A model generated the notes under the pieces. That model was given only the letters and a program-made list of their open reading frames with translations, did not search any database and was not told the DNA's origin. A DNA stretch of 64,000 nt from CAYRYU01 sp964428355 (lineage in GTDB: Bacteria; Muiribacteriota; Ozemobacteria; Ozemobacterales; Ozemobacteraceae), in the NCBI GenBank assembly GCA_964428355.1, contig CAYRYU010000025.1:1-64000 (forward strand), in the 5' to 3' direction. A program made the translations under genes and the position numbers. This document shows positions 48,979 through 58,439 of this stretch, in pieces (within the stretch, counting starts at the first letter, position 1; every line of letters starts with the position of its first letter).

Positions 48979-51114
48979 TTGGTTTTCTCCTTCTCGTCAC
49001 CCCCACACCCGGATCGGCCTGAATTCGGCGGTCCGGGTGGTCTTTTTTCGTTCGGGCGGGAAACCGCATGGGCCATTCTGGCTTTTTTCGCCGTTTGCGC
49101 TTTGTTCTTCCCAACCCTCCCGCCCGAGGTGAACTTCAGGGAGTGGGGTGCTGATGGACCAGAGTTGGCCCTGGCTGCGGCGAACCTTGGAGTTCCGCAC
49201 CCTACCGGGTATCCCGTCTGGGTCCTGGTTGCCCACCTTTTCAGCCGCATCCCAGCGGGAACCCTCTTTCAACGGATCGCGGCTCTTTCCCTTCTTTCGA
49301 CCGCGACAGGGGCGGCTTTCCTGACTCTGGCCTTCCTCGGCCTCACGAGATGGCTTGGGATAGGGCTTCCCCCTGCCGGTTGTGCCTTGCTTTCCGTCAT
49401 GTCTGTTTCGGGCAGGTTTCTCTGGCAATCGGCCACCATCGTCGAGGTCTACTCGTTCAAGACCTTGCTCCATTGCCTTCTTCTCGCATGGGTCTTTCGC
49501 GGGCTCCTGGGCACGCATGGGCGACCGCTCAGAAACGGCTGTATCACGGGCGTGGTCCTTGGCCTTTGTCTCTCTCATCACCTCCAGTTCATGTTTTCCC
49601 TTCCGGGGCTTTTCCTTCTTCTCGTTTTCCAACCGGAGGGTAGGAACCCGGTCTTCCTTGTTTCCGCGGTCCTGGTGACCATCGCGACGACCATCGGTTG
49701 GTATGGTTTGCTTCCGCTGTTGGGGGCCAAGGGGGGAACCGCGGTTTGGGGCGACATGGGGTCTTTTCACGGTTTGCTGGCCCACATCACAGGCAAGGAG
49801 TACCGGGGTTTCATGTTCTCGGTCGACCTCGTTTCCTGGTTCACGAAATGGACTGCCATTCCCCTCCTTCTCGCCGCCAACTGGACCTGGATCGCCGTTC
49901 CCCTCTCGGCGGGGATCCTGGTGGGCTTGCTCGCCTCATGCTTTCACGCCGGAAACGGATCCAGGAACAGGGTTTTCCTGTTCTCCTGGCTTGTTCTGAT
50001 CCTCGTTCCCTCGGGGTTGAATCTGCAGTATTCCATTCCAGACGTCGAGATCTATTTCAACGATGTCTTCGTTTCTTTTTCGCTGGTCTTTTCGGTGGCT
50101 GCAGGATGGCTCTGGAACCGCCTCCAAGGGGGGAGGGGCGGCAAGCCGGCCGCTCTGGGGGTCCTGGGAGTGATCCTTGTAGGAGCGACGATCGGGATCA
50201 ACATCCCAGGCAGGTTCACGGAATTTCGTCTCGCCAGGGCTCCCGAACCGGCATTCCTGAGGACGAACTCGATGGCGAGGTCTCTACAGGAAAGCCGGCG
50301 GATGGCTTTTGTCCGGGGAGGCGGTTTCATGTTCCTGCTTAGGTACTCATGCCACCTGGTCGATCCTCTTCTGGAAAGCCGGGTTTTCAGCCTGGACCTC
50401 GCCCGCCTCCGTTGGTACAGGGAACGTTTCCGGGATCGCCTCGCCGGGGAGGGTTTTTCCCCCCTTCCGGAACGGGATGAAGAACTCTCTCCCAAGGAAA
50501 TCGATGACTGGGCGCGGAATGCCTGGGCGAGCTTCCCTGAGAGAATCGCATTCGCGGCCCCCCTCGAACCGAGGGATGCCCTCCCCAGGGATGTGACCCT
50601 GAAAGGAGGTTGGTTCGTCAGGGAGAGTCCTGCTTCATCCTCTTGGGTTCCGGCAACCTTCGTAACCTTTGCGCCCGCGTCGACCAGGTCCCGGGATTTC
50701 CCCGCTTTCGCCGGTTGGCAGCCCTGTATCGTGAAATGTCAGACCGGGCAGGTTTTCGACCTCAGGTCCGACTCCACCGAACCAGGCGGTCCCAAGCTGC
50801 TCATGGCCACCTCCCCTCTCGAAATCTCTTTCCCGGAACCTGTCAGCGAGTTGTCTTTCCTGGCGATCCGTACCGGGTCAGGACCTTGCCGGCTGGGGTT
50901 ATCGTCCCCCGATCTCGCTTCGGGGGCCAACCTTCCGGATCTTTCGTTCCCATTCCAGGACGACCTGATCGATGACCAGTCGGCTTCGATGACCCTGGGG
51001 GCGATCCCCCCCGTCGATCTTGCCCTCGGGAAGCGGATTTCGGCGGGGAAGCTGGAAATCACCCTTTCTGATGGCGCCCCTCTGATGGTCCTGGGAATCG
51101 CGGGAAAGCCATGA
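48979..51114 (+). CDS. DUF2723 membrane glycosyltransferase-like protein
   Basis: About 711 residues; the start is uncertain. TTG 48979 is the only plausible upstream codon in frame, but a terminator-like hairpin (49006-49048) lies inside the first 25 codons, so a rare start further down is possible. The family motif EWGADGPELALAAANLGVPHPTGYPVWVL is the hallmark of DUF2723, related to protein O-mannosyltransferases (GT-C fold). About ten TM helices fill residues 28-400, followed by a soluble C-terminal domain of about 300 residues. It probably moves sugar from a lipid carrier to an exported acceptor. It heads a coupled set with the next two genes. Confidence 0.83.
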   Translation: MVFSFSSPPHPDRPEFGGPGGLFSFGRETAWAILAFFAVCALFFPTLPPEVNFREWGADGPELALAAANLGVPHPTGYPVWVLVAHLFSRIPAGTLFQRIAALSLLSTATGAAFLTLAFLGLTRWLGIGLPPAGCALLSVMSVSGRFLWQSATIVEVYSFKTLLHCLLLAWVFRGLLGTHGRPLRNGCITGVVLGLCLSHHLQFMFSLPGLFLLLVFQPEGRNPVFLVSAVLVTIATTIGWYGLLPLLGAKGGTAVWGDMGSFHGLLAHITGKEYRGFMFSVDLVSWFTKWTAIPLLLAANWTWIAVPLSAGILVGLLASCFHAGNGSRNRVFLFSWLVLILVPSGLNLQYSIPDVEIYFNDVFVSFSLVFSVAAGWLWNRLQGGRGGKPAALGVLGVILVGATIGINIPGRFTEFRLARAPEPAFLRTNSMARSLQESRRMAFVRGGGFMFLLRYSCHLVDPLLESRVFSLDLARLRWYRERFRDRLAGEGFSPLPERDEELSPKEIDDWARNAWASFPERIAFAAPLEPRDALPRDVTLKGGWFVRESPASSSWVPATFVTFAPASTRSRDFPAFAGWQPCIVKCQTGQVFDLRSDSTEPGGPKLLMATSPLEISFPEPVSELSFLAIRTGSGPCRLGLSSPDLASGANLPDLSFPFQDDLIDDQSASMTLGAIPPVDLALGKRISAGKLEITLSDGAPLMVLGIAGKP
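49006..49048 (+). terminator. Terminator-like hairpin after Flp pilin 2
   Basis: CACCCGGA pairs with TCCGGGTG (8 bp plus a few inner pairs) and TCTTTTTT follows. It lies 64 bp after the pilin stop codon and inside the 5' end assigned to the DUF2723 gene, so it could end the pilin transcript or attenuate the glycosyltransferase operon. Confidence 0.55.
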
Positions 51115-52658
51115 ACCGCAACAGTGGGCGGATATGGCTTTTCCTGGCCTCCAACCTCTTTTTTCTTTTGTTCGCCTACGGAGGAATCCGCTCTCCTGAC
51201 GGAGAGATCGTTTTCAGAACAGGTGTTTCCCTCGTGAGGACGGGCTCCTGGGCGGTCGAGGATGGACTGGAATGGAAGGATTTCGGGCTGTCTCCGGGTA
51301 TCGATGGAAAACGCTATTCGATTTTCGGCCCCGGCCACGTTCTTCTGGCCTACCCTGTTTTCGCCCTTGCAGAAGGGATCACCGCCTCGCAATGTCCTGA
51401 CCTGCTCCAAAGGCTCGTCTCACCCAGCCACTTCCTCGGGGAAGGCCTGGGCCAGTTTGTCGGGGGGCGAAGGCCGGAGCCTTTCGATCAGCATTTCAAA
51501 CGCTCCATCGTTGCCATCTGGAATGTTCCAGTGGCTTCCCTGGCGGTTCTGGCGTTTGAGTCCGTCGTGTTCTCCCTCATCGGATCGGTCTTCGCAGCCC
51601 GGCTTCTCGCGGTTCTTCTCGGTTTCGGGACCTGCTTTCTCGCCTACTCGGGGACTTTCTTCGCCGAACCGCTGGTTACACTCCTGCTGCTCATCTCGTT
51701 CAAGCTCCTCATCGAGGCTTCAAGGGGGAAGGGGATCAAAGGGCCTGTTTTTTCCGGCCTTTCAGGGCTTGTTCTCGGAATAGCCGTTACTACACACATC
51801 ACCGCGATCCTGTCCTTTCCCTTTTTCGCTCTAATGGCTTTCCTTGGAACTGGCGGCTTTCCCGGGAAGGAGAACATTCTCTGGAGGAACGGGGTTGTTT
51901 TCATCCTGGCCTGCTCAATCCCCCTGGCTCTCTTGGGCTGGTTCAACCTCGTAAGGTTCGGAAGCATGATCGAGACCGGAAGGTCGGTCCCGGGATTGTC
52001 TCCCGAGGTCGGATATGGAACATTCGCCGACCCCGTCGAGGGTGTGCTCGGACTGCTTTTCAGTTTTGGAAAGGGCCTGATCTGGTATTCCCCTCTGGCA
52101 TTTGCGGGAATCCTTTTCATCCGCAGGTTCTACAGGGAGTTCCCCATCCCGGGGCTCGTTCTTCCTCTCATGGTTCTGGCGCGACTGCTCTTCATCGGAT
52201 CGAGATCCGATTGGCAGGGCGGTTTCTCCCTTGGACCGCGATATCTGGTTCCCGTCTTTCCCTTCATGCTCCTCCCCCTCGCCCCCCTTGCCGCGATGGA
52301 GGATTCCCAGGATGGAGCGGGCCAGGATGTTCGGGATGGCGCTCCGGCGGGATGGTTTGCCGTGGCGGTGATGGCATTCGCCCAGCAGGCTTCATTCGCG
52401 CTCTTCGAGGTATTCACGCATCTGCACGTCGTCAGGAAGTTTTGCGCCGAATCCATGGATCCGGCGGCGTTCTATGGGTTCGCATACTCCACCTGGGAAA
52501 CCGCGCCATTCGTCAATGTCCTGTCCGGAAGGCCAGCCTCCGCGATACTGCGCCTGACCGGCCTTCCGAATCAGTTCCTCTGGCCTCTCGCCGTGGTCGC
52601 AGGCGCCTTTTTCATCCGCCTCTTCCTTGCCCGGGGAAAAACGTGCGGGGAATCGTGA
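51111..52658 (+). CDS. GT-C-type membrane glycosyltransferase
   Basis: A 515-residue protein with about eleven TM helices. The ATG overlaps the DUF2723 stop (ATGA). It has an N-terminal helix and an acidic first extracytoplasmic loop (RSPDGEIVFRTGVSLVRTG), GPGHVLLAYPVFALAEG, and a SRSDWQGGFSLGPRYLVPVFPF segment. This layout is that of dolichol/polyprenyl-phosphate-dependent (GT39/GT-C-like) transferases. The acceptor and sugar are unknown. It is co-translated with its neighbours. Confidence 0.75.
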   Translation: MNRNSGRIWLFLASNLFFLLFAYGGIRSPDGEIVFRTGVSLVRTGSWAVEDGLEWKDFGLSPGIDGKRYSIFGPGHVLLAYPVFALAEGITASQCPDLLQRLVSPSHFLGEGLGQFVGGRRPEPFDQHFKRSIVAIWNVPVASLAVLAFESVVFSLIGSVFAARLLAVLLGFGTCFLAYSGTFFAEPLVTLLLLISFKLLIEASRGKGIKGPVFSGLSGLVLGIAVTTHITAILSFPFFALMAFLGTGGFPGKENILWRNGVVFILACSIPLALLGWFNLVRFGSMIETGRSVPGLSPEVGYGTFADPVEGVLGLLFSFGKGLIWYSPLAFAGILFIRRFYREFPIPGLVLPLMVLARLLFIGSRSDWQGGFSLGPRYLVPVFPFMLLPLAPLAAMEDSQDGAGQDVRDGAPAGWFAVAVMAFAQQASFALFEVFTHLHVVRKFCAESMDPAAFYGFAYSTWETAPFVNVLSGRPASAILRLTGLPNQFLWPLAVVAGAFFIRLFLARGKTCGES

Positions 52659-54172
52659 TGGGGCAGGGGGGGGGAAAGCTTCTCCCGGGCTCGAACCGGA
52701 CGCACCTTCGCCTTGTTGCCGCGGCAGGTGTCTTTCAGCTGATACTGGCTTTCCACATGCTGGGGTCATTCTGGATCGATCCCCAATCCAGCATCGATGC
52801 CTCGTATTACCATATCCTCGCCTCGAGGCTCAAAGCCGGCCTGGGTTTCACAGAGCCCTTCGTCTGGAACTTCCTGAAGGAGTATCCCTCGCTGACCCAC
52901 CCAATCGACTACTGGATGCCTCTGGCGGGACTCTTTTACCGAGGCGGGAAAAAGGTCTTTCCTGGATATCCGGAGGTTTTCCTCAACCGTTTCATCTGGG
53001 CCGCTCTATCGACCTGGGTTTTTCTCGAGGCCCTGGGCCGGTGCGGATCCTGGGCCATCGGCCTGTTCGCGGCAGTGTGCCTCGGATGCGGAGGGAAGTT
53101 CGGCTACTACGTTTCGACGACGGACAACATCGCGCTTTATGCAAGCCTGGGGTTGCTATTCTTTTCGGATCTTCCTCGTCCCGACTCCGTCGGAAGGAGT
53201 TTCAGGCTGGGGCTGACTTCCGGCTTGATGGCCCTGACCAGGATCGAGGGTTTGATATTCGGGGCCTTCGCCCTTGCCTTCTCCCTTTTCAGAGGCTCCA
53301 GGGCTTTTACCATGCTGCTTCTCGCGGCCTCACTCTCATTGGTTCTCGCCCCGTGGTGTGCAAGGAACATGCGGGAGATCGGGGTCATCTGGCCATCGAA
53401 TCGGGACTCGCTGTTCCTCCAGGAATACAACGACCTTTTCCGCCCCGATGCTCCGCGGGGGGCGGATGCCTTTCTGAGCCGGGGTTGGGGGTGGATCGCG
53501 GAGCAGAAATTTTCTGCCCTTCGCCGAAACCTGCTCGAGTTTTTCTTCGTCCCGTTCCACCTGATTCTCTTTCCGTTCTTCCTCGCTGGGCTTGCGGAAC
53601 TCCCGGGAAGATGGCCATTCATGGGACTTTTCACGGTAATGTGGCTCCTCAACGGCTTGCTGTTCAGCGTCCAGAGCGTCCATGGAACCGCCTTCCACAT
53701 CACCGCGGCGTTTTTCCCCCACATCTCTCTGACGACCGCGCTCGGAATTAGAAACCTTTTGAACCGGATCTTCCCCGGACAGCCCCGGAAACCCGTTCGG
53801 ATTATGGCCGGCGTCTTCTCCCTCTTCGTTCTGGGCTTTTCGATCGCATCGGGAGCGGCTATCCGCGATTCCTACGACTCCACCAACAAACCCTACCGCG
53901 ACCTTCTGCGGGAAGCCCGCTTGAATTCCGACTATGGGACGACAGGAACACATCACCCCATACTCGTCCATCTCCTGTCGGGCCGGCCCACCATCTGCAT
54001 TTCCCCCTCGGGGGCCCCATCGCCCTTTTTGATGGCCGACCGGTACGGAATGGGAAGTCTGATACTGGACAACCGGTATCCGATCCCGTCTTCTGCCGAA
54101 ATCGCTTCTTCCGGTTGGAAAACGGTTTCGTCGACCACCTGCCTGCTTCTCCTGAAAAGGCCCGCCGGGTGA
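52658..54172 (+). CDS. GT-C-type membrane protein, paralogue A
   Basis: A 504-residue protein. ATG 52658 shares one base with the previous stop; GTG 52655 is also possible. About eleven TM helices; the first periplasmic loop holds DPQSSIDASYYHILASRL, then GLGFTEPFVWNFLKEYPSLTHPIDYW. The same blocks appear in the protein encoded at 55803 on the other strand (for example GKGFTEPFIWYHLREFDALTHPLDYW), so the two are paralogues. A short soluble C-terminal domain follows. It is the last gene of the coupled plus-strand set and ends in an 18-bp tandem repeat at the stop codon. Confidence 0.75.
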   Translation: MGQGGGKLLPGSNRTHLRLVAAAGVFQLILAFHMLGSFWIDPQSSIDASYYHILASRLKAGLGFTEPFVWNFLKEYPSLTHPIDYWMPLAGLFYRGGKKVFPGYPEVFLNRFIWAALSTWVFLEALGRCGSWAIGLFAAVCLGCGGKFGYYVSTTDNIALYASLGLLFFSDLPRPDSVGRSFRLGLTSGLMALTRIEGLIFGAFALAFSLFRGSRAFTMLLLAASLSLVLAPWCARNMREIGVIWPSNRDSLFLQEYNDLFRPDAPRGADAFLSRGWGWIAEQKFSALRRNLLEFFFVPFHLILFPFFLAGLAELPGRWPFMGLFTVMWLLNGLLFSVQSVHGTAFHITAAFFPHISLTTALGIRNLLNRIFPGQPRKPVRIMAGVFSLFVLGFSIASGAAIRDSYDSTNKPYRDLLREARLNSDYGTTGTHHPILVHLLSGRPTICISPSGAPSPFLMADRYGMGSLILDNRYPIPSSAEIASSGWKTVSSTTCLLLLKRPAG

Positions 54173-54204
54173 GAAAGGCCCGCCGGGTGAGAAAGGCCCG
54201 CGCC
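54158..54204. repeat. 18-bp tandem repeat at a convergent stop codon
   Basis: AAAGGCCCGCCGGGTGAG is present twice in tandem with a partial third copy. The first copy carries the TGA stop of the paralogue A gene. The repeat fills most of the gap before the convergent gene ending at 54217. Confidence 0.85.
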
Positions 54205-54216
54205 CACGTCCAAAAG

Positions 54217-55806
54217 TCAGGGGCGGATGGGGATGGTCTTCCACCCTTCTCTCGCGATCATCCGCTCCATCGCAGGATGCCGGTTCAGATACAGGCAGAT
54301 CATCACCCTGTCCTTCCGGACGGGAACCGCGACCATCACGGCATCCCCCGGAAAGGTGTCGGTGGGGGAGACCGGAAGGAACATCCGCTTGAAATCTTCG
54401 CGGACGACCCGGGCTGGAACCTCCTCGGGCGTGGCAAGCCAGGGATCGCCGATCACGAGGGTTACGGACCGCCCGACAAGATATGGAAGCGTGGCCCTCC
54501 TCTGGTGGCCCGGCATCAACCCTTCGATGACTCCGTTTCGAGCGACCCATCTGTCGTTGAGCCCCAGCATGTCGATGGTCTCGAGTTTCGAGTAAAATGG
54601 AATTGCCCCGGCGGGGGTGGTCGAAATCCGGAAACCGGGTTCCCCGCCGAATGCGCTGCCCAGGAATTTCCCGATGCCGCTCCAGTCCTCTCCGGAGGAG
54701 GAGACATACTCGTGCAGTTCGGCGGTTCCCTGGATTCCGTAGTTCGTTATCGTGAGCCCCCATGCGACCGCATGGTGGATCGACCCGATGAAGAACAGTG
54801 TAAGGAAGGCCCTTCGCAGTTTCTCATCCGACACGTGGTCGAAAATCACACTGCAGAAAAGGAGAGCCATGAAAGGCCAGACGGGAACCATGAAGCGGAA
54901 CTCCATGAAGTCGCCTCCGACCTTGACCACGAAAGCCACCCAGAGGAGTATGAACTGGAGGAGGATCGACCTGGGGCCCGACCAGTCCCTTGTGTAGCGT
55001 TCCCAGGGGGCCACGCTGAGCGCCATGAAAAAGTGGAAGAAGAGAAGGTAGGAAAGGAAGAACGCGTAAACGAAATGGAAACCCACCACCAGGGAGGGGT
55101 TCGTCCCGACTTTGGTGTAAAAGGTGTTCGGAAGAGGATCTCCGTAAAACCATTGCATCCCCGCCATCCAGCCCGCGACGGTTCCGAAAAAGAGGGCGGA
55201 AAACCAGCCCAGCCTCGCGAACCTGCCCTCCCGCAACAACCTGAGGGCCACATGTCCCCAGATGAGCGCACCCCAGAGACCCGAATCGGGCCTTGTCAGG
55301 AACGCCGCTGCCAGGATTGCTGAAAGACCGAGAAGCGATTCGGGGGATTCCCGCCCCTCGTTGGAAATGGCGAAGAAAACCTCGGTTCCCCAAATGAACA
55401 GGGCCGCCTGAAGCTGCGTCTCGAGACCCCCGGTCGCATAGGACAGGAAAGAGAAATTTGTACCGACGACGACCATTCCCATCAGTGCCCGTCCGTCATC
55501 GGAAAACAACCGCTGCCCCAACCTGAAACAGCCGATCAGGGACGCCCCGAAGGAAAGAAGACCCAAGGCCCAGGAAAAGCCGATCGGATCGAAGCCCACC
55601 CGTATGCCAAAGGCGATCAGGATCGTCCAGAGAAGATTCGTGAATCCCGCAACCCTTTCCCCGGGGTTGAAAACAAGCCCCTCTCCACGCACAAGGTTTT
55701 CCGCGTACCGGAATGATATGAAGGCATCGTCCTGGATGAATCTGGCCGACCAGGCAAGAAGGAGAAGGGCGGAAAAAACGAGCCAGAAACGTGCCTTCGG
55801 GTTCAC
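54217..55806 (-). CDS. GT-C-type membrane glycosyltransferase (DD-motif)
   Basis: A 529-residue protein; its GTG overlaps the stop of the upstream gene (GTGA). About eleven TM helices. The first loop reads FIQDDAFISFRYAENLVRG then GLVFNPGERVAGFTN, the acidic-pair signature of a GT-C group found in many bacteria. The soluble C-terminal part contains IPFYSKLETIDMLGLNDRWVA, also conserved in that group. It probably uses polyprenyl-linked sugar at the periplasmic face of the inner membrane. It is second in a minus-strand pair with paralogue B. Confidence 0.8.
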   Translation of the reverse strand: MNPKARFWLVFSALLLLAWSARFIQDDAFISFRYAENLVRGEGLVFNPGERVAGFTNLLWTILIAFGIRVGFDPIGFSWALGLLSFGASLIGCFRLGQRLFSDDGRALMGMVVVGTNFSFLSYATGGLETQLQAALFIWGTEVFFAISNEGRESPESLLGLSAILAAAFLTRPDSGLWGALIWGHVALRLLREGRFARLGWFSALFFGTVAGWMAGMQWFYGDPLPNTFYTKVGTNPSLVVGFHFVYAFFLSYLLFFHFFMALSVAPWERYTRDWSGPRSILLQFILLWVAFVVKVGGDFMEFRFMVPVWPFMALLFCSVIFDHVSDEKLRRAFLTLFFIGSIHHAVAWGLTITNYGIQGTAELHEYVSSSGEDWSGIGKFLGSAFGGEPGFRISTTPAGAIPFYSKLETIDMLGLNDRWVARNGVIEGLMPGHQRRATLPYLVGRSVTLVIGDPWLATPEEVPARVVREDFKRMFLPVSPTDTFPGDAVMVAVPVRKDRVMICLYLNRHPAMERMIAREGWKTIPIRP

Positions 55807-57308
55807 TGTCCAGCCCGCCGAAACAGCAGGAAAGGGCTTTCCGACGCGACCTGAACGAACCCATCATATGAAGAAGCGATGTTGGTGTGGGCTCGGGTAT
55901 CGATCAGGATCCAGTCGCATGAAAACCGGTCCGCGAGCACAACCGTCGATCGCGGATCAATATAGGGGGCAAGAACACCTTCGTTCCCTGAAATGACATT
56001 CACATACATGGGGAAAGACGATACCACGCGGTCTTCCCTGGGGATCGGGTTCTTCGAAAGGAAATCCTTGTACGGCTGTTTGGCTTCGGTGTAGGACGAA
56101 ATGCTGTAGTGTGCACCCATCAGGGAAAATGCCACTATCCAAGCTCCGAAAAGCAGTACCAGCGAACGTTTCAAATTGGGGGTCCAATGGGAAATGAACC
56201 CTCTAAAGCACCCGTCGAAAGCCCCTGCCACAACTATGGCATTGGCGGGAAGAAAGGCAGAAGCCAGGTGTAGGGTCGTGCCTTGCAGGCTCTGGACGGT
56301 AAACAGGATTCCACAAACCAGGAGGAAGAAAACGTGGAAAACCAGGAGCACCGCTCCATATGAATTCCAAAGGGTCCAAATCCCGAAAACCCAGAATGGG
56401 GCAAGGAGAATGTGGTTGGGAACCATGAACAGGTCAGCCATGTTCTTGCGGATTCCGTCAAGCTTTTGTGCAACGATCGGTCCCCATCCCTTTTTTGCGA
56501 AATTCTCGAAGGTTCCTGGGAAGTCCAGCTCGAACATCTCCTTGTACTCGTGCAGGAAAAAGGCCTTCGGGTTCGAGGGCCAGGGCTTTCCGGTTACCAT
56601 GAGGTTCCGGGCAACCCACGGGGACACCGTCAAAGCGAAGATCGCGATACCCGCGAAAGTCCCTTTCCAGTTTTTCAGTTTGAACGGAAGCCAGAGGAAC
56701 CCCAGGAAGGCGAAGAAAACGCCCTCAACCCTGGTCAGGCTCATCAGGGCTGTTACGAAGCCGACCAGGATCCCCTGGCGGATAAGCTCCGCCCGGTTCC
56801 CGTCCACCCTGGTTGCAAGGTTTCGGAACAGGAAGAACCCCATGACCGCGTAGAACATGACGTTGTCCGTCGTCGCGATGTAGAACCCGTACTTGCCCGC
56901 GCAGCTCGTGAAGAGGAACGCCAGGAAGGCAAGAAACCAGTTCCCGAACTTTTTCCGAACCTCATGGAAAACGAGGATGGCCAACAAGGCCCATGCGATG
57001 CGGTTCATCAGGATCTCCCCTTCCACCCCCGCAACACCACGGGCTCCGGCATACAAAACGATCCCGAGGGGTTGCCAGTAGTCAAGGGGATGGGTAAGGG
57101 CATCGAATTCCCGGAGATGATACCAGATGAAAGGCTCCGTGAACCCCTTCCCCTGGAGGAGACGTTCCGCAACGAGATGGTAATAGGAGGAGTCAAGGCT
57201 CGCCTGCGGGTCGACCCCCCCCAGCGAAAGATAATGGAAGCCGTAGGAGAGCGAAAACAGCGCAATTGAGATCAGGATTAGAGTTGGCATTCGAGGTTTT
57301 CTGTTCAT
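55803..57308 (-). CDS. GT-C-type membrane protein, paralogue B
   Basis: About 501 residues from ATG 57308; an ATG at 57329 is possible and neither has a clear ribosome site. About eleven TM helices. It aligns along most of its length with paralogue A (52658-54172), including DPQASLDSSYYHLVAERL, AGKYGFYIATTDNV, LTRVEG and FTVQSLQGTTLH. The two paralogues lie on opposite strands at the outer ends of a convergent glycosyltransferase region, suggesting duplication and inversion. Diverges from the SH3-domain gene. Confidence 0.75.
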   Translation of the reverse strand: MNRKPRMPTLILISIALFSLSYGFHYLSLGGVDPQASLDSSYYHLVAERLLQGKGFTEPFIWYHLREFDALTHPLDYWQPLGIVLYAGARGVAGVEGEILMNRIAWALLAILVFHEVRKKFGNWFLAFLAFLFTSCAGKYGFYIATTDNVMFYAVMGFFLFRNLATRVDGNRAELIRQGILVGFVTALMSLTRVEGVFFAFLGFLWLPFKLKNWKGTFAGIAIFALTVSPWVARNLMVTGKPWPSNPKAFFLHEYKEMFELDFPGTFENFAKKGWGPIVAQKLDGIRKNMADLFMVPNHILLAPFWVFGIWTLWNSYGAVLLVFHVFFLLVCGILFTVQSLQGTTLHLASAFLPANAIVVAGAFDGCFRGFISHWTPNLKRSLVLLFGAWIVAFSLMGAHYSISSYTEAKQPYKDFLSKNPIPREDRVVSSFPMYVNVISGNEGVLAPYIDPRSTVVLADRFSCDWILIDTRAHTNIASSYDGFVQVASESPFLLFRRAGQ

Positions 57309-57382
57309 CGTGCGTCGTGAAAAAATCATGCCCAAAGGGGGGGGAATTGTCAACCCCGGTATTGATCGGTTATGCAAGGGTC

Positions 57383-57412
57383 TTGACAGCATGGATTGGG
57401 GAGTACTAAAAT
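57383..57412 (+). promoter_or_regulatory. Sigma-70-type promoter
   Basis: TTGACA (57383-57388), 18 bases, TAAAAT (57407-57412). It lies just before a GAGGGG ribosome site and the GTG start at 57440. Confidence 0.55.
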
Positions 57413-57439
57413 TCCCAAAACGAAAAGAGGGGTGGACAC

Positions 57440-58432
57440 GTGAGAAAAATCAAGGTTGTTTCCGTTGTTGTGATTATCGGTTCAGTCATCGCCCTCGGCC
57501 TATTCATGGGGAAACAGATGTTTTCGTTCCTTGAAGAGAAGAGCCTCCCCGCTGTGCACGCAAAGCCCAGGGTCGACAAGGATTCCGTCGAAACCTCAGC
57601 TGACAAAGAAATTTCACAGGGCACTGTATCCCAGCCTCAGGCACAGCTTCCCCCGGGCGGACCAGCGGAAGCCGTCCTCCAGCCCCCCCTGAGCGAACCA
57701 GGAAAGGTCCCGGCTCCATCTCCGGCCGTGGTCCAGACAACGGCGGCCGCGCCCCCTTCCCCCAACACCGAAGTTTCGGCGAATCCCTCGGGGGCGGGAA
57801 ATCCTCCTTCAAACCTGGTCCCGGGGGTTGCCTCCGGTCCTTCTGCAGGGGAAAAATGGGTTGCACATGCCCTCGAGAACGGCACCAAGTGCCGGGCCGA
57901 ACCGGACCCCAAAAGCCGCGAACTGATGAGGGTCAACAAGGGCACGCGTGGGTTCGTCCTCGAGAAGAAGGATGGTTGGACCAAGATCAAGTGGGAGTTC
58001 AACCGCAAGATCGGATGGACGCGGGACGATCTTTTGATCCAAGGCCCGATCGAGATCATGAGGAGTCTTGTCGATCCCAAGGGAAACATCGCCAGCGTGA
58101 CCACGCAGAACATCCAGACGGCGGTGAAGAAAGCCAAAACTATGGCCCAGAACGTGAGCGTCGCAGTTGCCAAACCGGTTCCACCCTCCGAAACCGTAAA
58201 GGGTTTCGTTCCTGGGGAGAAACTTCCGGAAGAAGCGAAAATCTCTGCTGACCCCTTTGCGCGGGTTCGGGAAACTCCCGATACAAAATCGCTGGCCGTC
58301 GGGCGCCTTCCCAAGGGAGTCATGGTGAAGATAAAGTCGGCCAAGCAGGTTGGCCGGCATTACTGGTTCCAGATCCAGTACAACAATGGAAGGAAGGAAG
58401 GTTGGACCCGGGAGGACAACCTTCAGTTCTGA
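57440..58432 (+). CDS. Membrane-anchored protein with two SH3b domains
   Basis: A 330-residue protein; GTG 57440 follows GAGGGG. An N-terminal TM anchor (VVSVVVIIGSVIALGLFMG) is followed by about 100 residues rich in Pro, Ala and Ser, likely a flexible spacer. Two bacterial SH3-type domains follow, near 137-205 (KCRAEPDPKSRELMRVNKGTRG ... GWTRDDLL) and 265-330 (FARVRETPDTKSLAVGRLPKG ... EGWTREDNLQF). Such domains often bind peptidoglycan or proteins in the periplasm. It stands alone between divergent and convergent neighbours. Confidence 0.83.
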   Translation: MRKIKVVSVVVIIGSVIALGLFMGKQMFSFLEEKSLPAVHAKPRVDKDSVETSADKEISQGTVSQPQAQLPPGGPAEAVLQPPLSEPGKVPAPSPAVVQTTAAAPPSPNTEVSANPSGAGNPPSNLVPGVASGPSAGEKWVAHALENGTKCRAEPDPKSRELMRVNKGTRGFVLEKKDGWTKIKWEFNRKIGWTRDDLLIQGPIEIMRSLVDPKGNIASVTTQNIQTAVKKAKTMAQNVSVAVAKPVPPSETVKGFVPGEKLPEEAKISADPFARVRETPDTKSLAVGRLPKGVMVKIKSAKQVGRHYWFQIQYNNGRKEGWTREDNLQF

Positions 58433-58439
58433 CCCTTGA

